DNA of 33,016 nt from a virus. How positions within the stretch are numbered: position 1 is the first letter of the stretch; every line of letters starts with the position of its first letter. Under the pieces are notes generated by a model. It ran no database searches, had not been told where the DNA came from, and saw nothing but the letters and a program-made list of their open reading frames with translations. The translations under genes were made by a program, and so were the position numbers. Location: IMG/VR virus record IMGVR_UViG_3300035698_017134, positions 1 through 33,016 of that record; one strand, 5' to 3'. Positions 30,365 through 33,016 of the stretch are shown here, in pieces.

Positions 30365-30877
30365 TTAAAAATCTAGGTCTACTTCTTCAGGTATTGTTTC
30401 TGTTGGATTTTCTTCCCCTACTTCAACATCTACAATATTACTTTCCACCTCCTCAGGCTTATCAGCAACAACAGTTTCTGTTTGTATAATACGCCTTTTC
30501 ATAATTACCTGTTTTAAAGGATTGACATCATTTTTACCCTTATCAGGTTCATCTGATTTATTAAATTTCTCCCAAGCATTTCCAATAATACCTACAGCAG
30601 TAAGCAATTCTTTATTATCAAAAGTGTTTAACCCTCTCGTTTGAAATTCAGATAATATAGATAACATTAAATTATTACTTTCTTGAGCCAATTTATGCAT
30701 AGCGTTGTGATAGCCTACAGTGTTTTCTATTTTATTTTTTACATTATTAGCAACACTTGGAGAAAAGCCGACAGAACGAGCTATCTCTTTTTTTGACTGT
30801 GCGCCTTCCCCTCCATTTAATAGTCTCGTAGCGTAGGCATATTGTTTAGGTGTTGATCCGTTTGCTGGTCGTTTCAT
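30365..30877 (-). CDS. terS: terminase small subunit, 170 aa
   Basis: Contains a helix-turn-helix at about residues 29-52 (KKEIARSVGFSPSVANNVKN), a central helical oligomerisation part (NNLMLSILSEFQTRG, LLTAVGIIGNAWEKF) and an acidic tail (EEVESNIVDVEVGEENP). This is the usual order of DNA-recognition, ring-forming and large-subunit-binding parts. It opens the minus-strand virion cluster, next to a GC-rich inverted-repeat block that could hold the packaging site. Its start codon overlaps one copy of the 11-mer ATACCTTATAG (plus strand), repeated at 31787 and 31820. Confidence 0.8.
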   Translation of the reverse strand: MKRPANGSTPKQYAYATRLLNGGEGAQSKKEIARSVGFSPSVANNVKNKIENTVGYHNAMHKLAQESNNLMLSILSEFQTRGLNTFDNKELLTAVGIIGNAWEKFNKSDEPDKGKNDVNPLKQVIMKRRIIQTETVVADKPEEVESNIVDVEVGEENPTETIPEEVDLDF

Positions 30878-30960
30878 ACCTTATAGAATAGCATGACATT
30901 ATTTTTTTTTAAAGGGAGTCACTTTTTATATTCATTTTTTAAAATGTTTTTCTTTCACCA

Positions 30961-31021
30961 GGGGGGTACAGGGACTTTTTTAAATAAAAAGGAGGGGCAT
31001 GCCCTCGAGGGGTTCACCCCC
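30961..31021. repeat. GC-rich inverted-repeat block
   Basis: A G/C-rich island in an AT-rich control region between the divergent arms. It holds GAGGG-gcatg-CCCTC (30992-31006), palindrome CCTCGAGG (31003-31010) and hairpin GGGG-ttca-CCCC (31009-31020), which overlap and so are mutually exclusive, preceded by GGGGGGTACAGGG. Candidates are a terminase recognition/cleavage site or an insulator. The flanks (30878-30960 and 31022-31106) show no gene. A TTGACA on the minus strand near 31037 has no matching -10. Confidence 0.5.
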
Positions 31022-31106
31022 ACCACAAAATTTTTAGATGTCAAGTTAAATATAATTATGACATATCTATAAATTATGTAAAGTAATTCTACGGCATACC
31101 GATATT

Positions 31107-31135
31107 TTGACATATATAATATTATATGGTATATG
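31107..31135 (+). promoter_or_regulatory. sigma-70-like promoter, upstream copy
   Basis: TTGACA (31107-31112), 17-bp spacer, TATATG (31130-31135), all in AT-rich DNA. It lies just upstream of the promoter at 31148, so the first early gene may have tandem promoters. Confidence 0.45.
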
Positions 31136-31147
31136 TATATAACCTGA

Positions 31148-31204
31148 TTGACACCGACACCGATATAATATAAGATATGTATATGAGCAATTAACTAACA
31201 GCTC
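31148..31204 (+). promoter_or_regulatory. ACACC-repeat promoter and leader hairpin, copy 1
   Basis: TTGACA (31148-31153), 17 bp, TAAGAT (31171-31176). The -35 and spacer contain two ACACC units. The leader carries stem GAGC (31185-31188)/GCTC (31201-31204) around an aatta..taac loop. The stretch from about 31145 to 31199 is repeated almost identically at 31954-32008, so the two early genes behind them share control. Confidence 0.7.
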
Positions 31205-31216
31205 AATAATAAACAT

Positions 31217-31372
31217 ATGAAAACTACAAAACTACAATTTATGGAGTGGGCAATAGATTGCATGGCATACAGTGAAGAAGAAGCGGAACACCTTGGAGAA
31301 GATTATAATTATAATTTATTCGATATGCTGGATGAATCTTATCATCAAGATATCAAAAGTTTTTTCAAATAA
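31217..31372 (+). CDS. small acidic protein, 51 aa
   Basis: First gene of the right arm. It is acidic (EWAIDCMAYSEEEAEHLGED ... NLFDMLDESYHQDI) and helical, with no membrane segment, and starts at 'aaacatATG' without a Shine-Dalgarno. A duplicated strong promoter stands upstream and a good terminator directly downstream, so it is a single-gene unit. Small acidic early phage proteins often bind and inhibit host enzymes or mimic DNA, but nothing here proves that. Confidence 0.65.
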   Translation: MKTTKLQFMEWAIDCMAYSEEEAEHLGEDYNYNLFDMLDESYHQDIKSFFK

Positions 31373-31385
31373 TATAGATTAATTT

Positions 31386-31408
31386 AAACACTTTAATAAG
31401 TGTTTTTT
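31386..31408 (+). terminator. intrinsic terminator after first early gene
   Basis: Stem AAACACTT/AAGTGTTT (8 bp) with loop TAAT, running into TTTTTT. It lies 14 nt after the stop of the 51-aa gene and keeps transcription out of the iteron region. Confidence 0.8.
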
Positions 31409-31473
31409 ATTTATACAAATAACAGCATGCGGGAGTAATGAAATGATAGCCATTTGACAAATCAAATATATAA

Positions 31474-31742
31474 GGTGGGCATTGGGCATAGGATTTTATA
31501 AAAGTTATTTTTTTAATATATATATATTTTGATAAAAGTTTTTCTTTTTAGTTTTCTATGCCCAATGCCACACAAAAGAGATAAAAGCCTTTCATAGCAA
31601 CGAATTAGAGCTTGGGCATAGAGCGTGGCATAGACGTGGCATAGAGTCCATGCCACAGCCCTTTTGCCCTTTTATGTACCTAAATTATTTTACGACGTTA
31701 TTTCTCTTTTTTATTTCTCTTTTTCTTTTTTCTATGCCACAG
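31474..31742. other. candidate replication origin: iterons and AT-rich stretch
   Basis: Copies of TGGGCATAG/TGGCATAGA lie at 31482-31490, 31613-31621, 31626-31634 and 31637-31645. The last two are 11 bp apart, one helical turn. Inverted copies are at 31556-31571, 31648-31658 and 31731-31742. GTGGGCATTGGGCATAG (31475-31491) and CTATGCCCAATGCCAC (31556-31571) form a long inverted repeat around about 64 nt of almost pure A/T, a likely unwinding element. A DnaA box follows at 31930. No gene is credible here, and the 62-codon frame at 31650 is T-rich noise. Confidence 0.6.
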
Positions 31743-31786
31743 CAAACAACCGCATATATCTATAGTTTTCAAACCCTCCCTACGTC

Positions 31787-31830
31787 ATACCTTATAGCTT
31801 TTATATTCATCCATAATTTATACCTTATAG
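31787..31830 (-). promoter_or_regulatory. paired ATACCTTATAG sites
   Basis: Two exact copies of the 11-mer ATACCTTATAG (31787-31797 and 31820-31830), 33 bp apart (three helical turns). A third copy at 30876-30886 covers the small-terminase start. On the minus strand they read CTATAAGGTAT. They are probable binding sites for a regulator of the late, leftward genes. Between 31831 and 31929 I see only AT-rich DNA. Confidence 0.45.
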
Positions 31831-31929
31831 ATTCTTAATTCACTCATATATAGACAACCAAAAAGCACAACAGCACGAACATATTTAATAGAGAATATAT
31901 AAAATCCACACTTAAAAGCTACTCACAAG

Positions 31930-31938
31930 TTATCCACA
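31930..31938 (+). other. DnaA box (TTATCCACA)
   Basis: Perfect DnaA consensus between the iterons and the second ACACC promoter, where a DnaA-assisted origin would be expected. It lies 18 nt upstream of the -35 box, an arrangement repeated at 3117. Confidence 0.65.
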
Positions 31939-31956
31939 GTTTACATTATATAATGA

Positions 31957-32013
31957 TTGACACCGACACCGATATAATATAAGATATGTATATGAGCAAT
32001 TAACTAACCGCTT
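31957..32013 (+). promoter_or_regulatory. ACACC-repeat promoter and leader hairpin, copy 2
   Basis: TTGACA (31957-31962), 17 bp, TAAGAT (31980-31985), almost identical to the copy at 31148. The leader stem GAGC (31994-31997)/GCTT (32010-32013) has one G-U pair. It drives the 74-aa gene. Confidence 0.7.
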
Positions 32014-32025
32014 ATCAATAAACAT

Positions 32026-32250
32026 ATGAAAAATATAGACCTATTAAAAGAATTTTTTAAAAATAAACCTATTCAATTATCAATGGTAGACTCACTTGAT
32101 AACATGAATACACGAGAAGAGTATCATCAAAGCATACAAGAGCATTTTAAAAAGTTTTTTGGTGGTAAAGTTGAGCATGTTGCGAAACTAATATCAGCAG
32201 GATATGGCAACGTTATATCTTTTTATAAAAATATCAATGAATTAAAATAG
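32026..32250 (+). CDS. small early protein, 74 aa
   Basis: Helical soluble protein (NIDLLKEFFKNKPIQL, EEYHQSIQEHFKKFFGGKVE), near neutral to basic, with no recognised motif. The start is 'aaacatATG' behind a duplicated promoter. The -35 box of the next unit begins right after its TAG. It shares control with the 51-aa gene. Function unknown; probably a host-takeover or regulatory factor by position. Confidence 0.65.
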   Translation: MKNIDLLKEFFKNKPIQLSMVDSLDNMNTREEYHQSIQEHFKKFFGGKVEHVAKLISAGYGNVISFYKNINELK

Positions 32251-32313
32251 TTAATACATGAGTACATACATATAATGTATGTATTAATGTGCTAATTAAA
32301 TTAGTAACAGCAC
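32251..32313 (+). promoter_or_regulatory. promoter with 21-bp palindrome and leader hairpin
   Basis: TTAATA (32251-32256), 17 bp, AATGTA (32274-32279), overlapped by the perfect palindrome TACATACAT-ata-ATGTATGTA (32263-32283), a likely operator. The leader stem is GTGC (32289-32292)/GCAC (32310-32313). The same design recurs at 32514. Confidence 0.6.
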
Positions 32314-32327
32314 AAAACAATATATAT

Positions 32328-32513
32328 ATGAAATCAGAAAATATTTACACTGGCATAGTTGTTGCCTTTGTACTATTAATGGGAGTAGGCGGAGGAGCAA
32401 TAATGCATGAACGGAATCGAGTTAACGCGACATGTTCAGTATCAGTAGAACATCAAAGAGTATATAACTGTGAACAGGCAAAGACCTTGACGGATATATT
32501 ACTATTCAGATAG
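32328..32513 (+). CDS. single-pass membrane protein, 61 aa
   Basis: One hydrophobic segment at residues 7-23 (TGIVVAFVLLMGVGGGA), followed by a charged stretch (MHERNRVNAT) and two cysteines (CSVSV, NCEQAK) that could form a disulfide outside the membrane. I use ATG 32328 in 'atatatATG'. The upstream in-frame GTG at 32289 is inside the leader hairpin, so it is unlikely to be the start. Possible superinfection-exclusion or envelope-modifying protein, by topology only. Confidence 0.6.
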   Translation: MKSENIYTGIVVAFVLLMGVGGGAIMHERNRVNATCSVSVEHQRVYNCEQAKTLTDILLFR

Positions 32514-32570
32514 TTGATACATGGCGACATACATTATATGTATGTTGCAATGTGCAAATTATTAACGCAC
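32514..32570 (+). promoter_or_regulatory. promoter with 19-bp palindrome and leader hairpin
   Basis: TTGATA (32514-32519, starting just after the upstream TAG), 17 bp, TATGTA (32537-32542). The palindrome ACATACAT-tat-ATGTATGT (32527-32545) covers the -10 region. The leader stem is GTGC (32552-32555)/GCAC (32567-32570). Paralogous to the element at 32251. Confidence 0.6.
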
Positions 32571-32585
32571 AAACAAATTAAACAT

Positions 32586-32873
32586 ATGAAAAAACCAACA
32601 ACATCAAAAAGTATGAAACTAACTGAAACACAAAAGAAAAAAGCTATTGAAGATATTATCAATGATGATATTGAATCATGTTATAAGCCACGAGATAGAT
32701 TTAATCAATATTATTATGGTATACCCGCATATAAAGATATGACAGATGACGAAATTATAGAGCATTTTGAATATAAAGGATGTATAGAATTATTAGAATC
32801 ATTCAAAGAAGAAGATTTATGTAATTGTTGGAGAAATGCAGGCTTTCATGAAAAACAAGATAATTGTAAATAG
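32586..32873 (+). CDS. small acidic early protein, 95 aa
   Basis: Basic N-terminus (KKPTTSKSMKLTETQKKKAI), then an acidic helical body (EDIINDDIESC, MTDDEIIEHFEYKGCIELLE) and a Cys-containing end (DLCNCWRNAGFHEKQDNC). Four cysteines with a late His might bind metal. The start at 32586 ('aaacatATG') is preferred over 32514, which lies in the promoter. I do not recognise it. Confidence 0.6.
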   Translation: MKKPTTSKSMKLTETQKKKAIEDIINDDIESCYKPRDRFNQYYYGIPAYKDMTDDEIIEHFEYKGCIELLESFKEEDLCNCWRNAGFHEKQDNCK

Positions 32874-32891
32874 TAAATAGTATATAAGCCT

Positions 32892-32937
32892 CAAGGCATA
32901 ACGTGCCTTGGAACGTGTATATTATTATAACAACACG
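32892..32937 (+). promoter_or_regulatory. two hairpins ahead of the last gene
   Basis: CAAGGC-ataacgt-GCCTTG (32892-32910), a perfect 6-bp inverted repeat and possible operator. CGTG (32914-32917)/CACG (32934-32937) follows around a T/A-rich loop, the fifth member of the leader-hairpin series. A clear -35/-10 pair is not visible. Confidence 0.45.
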
Positions 32938-32951
32938 AAACAAGCAAAATT

Positions 32952-33016
32952 ATGACATATTCAGACTATAAAGAAGTAGTAACGAAAGAACGGGATACAA
33001 TAATGAAAAGCAACGG
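32952..33016 (+). CDS. partial early gene running off the end
   Basis: Opens with ATG in 'aaaattATG' after a leader hairpin like those of its neighbours, and is still open at the window end (21 complete codons plus two bases: MTYSDYKEVVTKERDTIMKS and on). If the window ends were joined directly, it would stop after 24 codons. Too short to classify. Confidence 0.45.
   Translation, partial: MTYSDYKEVVTKERDTIMKSN

Noticed and set aside
31650-31838. A 62-codon plus-strand frame in the control region
   Set aside because: It lies across iterons and a T-rich stretch, its start is inside an inverted iteron, and its product is a composition artefact (Phe/Leu/Tyr runs).
32289-32327. GTG start extending the 61-aa membrane protein
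   Set aside because: The GTG is the first arm of the leader hairpin; ATG 32328 has the normal A/T-rich start context.
1-33016. Recoded TGA (Gly or Trp), as in some Patescibacteria and their phages
   Set aside because: TGA is used as a true stop in several tight ATGA overlaps (for example 309 and 548), and genes read through cleanly with the standard code.
1-33016. CRISPR array, insertion sequence or integrase
   Set aside because: No regularly spaced direct repeats, no transposase or recombinase motifs and no target-site duplications were seen. The direct repeats in fibre genes are coding.

Overview
The window is almost entirely one low-GC tailed-phage genome or genome segment, using the standard bacterial stop codons. 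Its virion genes are: small and large terminase, a 748-residue portal, an acidic scaffold-like protein, a major capsid protein, a probable tail adaptor, a nozzle-like protein, fibres, and three virion proteins with peptidoglycan-binding, transglycosylase-like or low-complexity regions. No tape measure, sheath or tail-tube gene is visible, so a short-tailed (podovirus) virion is the best reading. Host identity is not given by any gene. Start codons lack Shine-Dalgarno sequences and sit in an A/T-rich TAAT...ATG context. Promoters are sigma-70 like (TTGACA, 17 bp, TATAAT-like), which argues against Bacteroidota. A Patescibacteria-type host is possible but unproven.

Layout. (1) 13-7482, plus strand: small early or metabolic genes. 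They include a Zn-finger protein, an SF2 helicase, a phage Dam-type adenine methyltransferase, two candidate PD-(D/E)XK nucleases, a ribbon-helix-helix regulator, a histone-tail-like lysine-rich protein and two neighbouring genes that look like Acb2/Tad1 cyclic-nucleotide sponges. A 106-nt tRNA-like gene and two large structured RNAs (741-1025 and 4413-4634) lie between them. The arm ends in a strong terminator at 7460-7488. (2) 30877 down to 7487, minus strand: packaging, head, fibre, lysis (holin, amidase, second membrane protein), then tail and internal virion genes. Internal promoters and terminators lie near 25.0 kb and 17.8 kb. (3) 30.9-32.0 kb: the divergent control region, with a GC-rich inverted-repeat block beside the small terminase, iterons flanking an AT-rich stretch (candidate origin), a perfect DnaA box and repeated promoters. 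(4) 31217-33016, plus strand: five very small genes, each with its own leader hairpin and promoter or operator.

How it fits together. If the ends join, the right plus-strand arm runs into the left one, and the two transcription units diverge at about 31 kb and converge at 7.48 kb. No DNA polymerase, primase or integrase is visible, so replication would lean on the host plus the phage helicase and nucleases. The control region, one repeated promoter in front of the RHH gene and the leader hairpins suggest one small regulatory network.

The most unusual items are the two structured RNAs. They keep identical short 5' and 3' hairpins while the long helix between them has changed on both sides in a compensatory way. 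I do not recognise the family. One of them leads directly into the first sponge-like gene.
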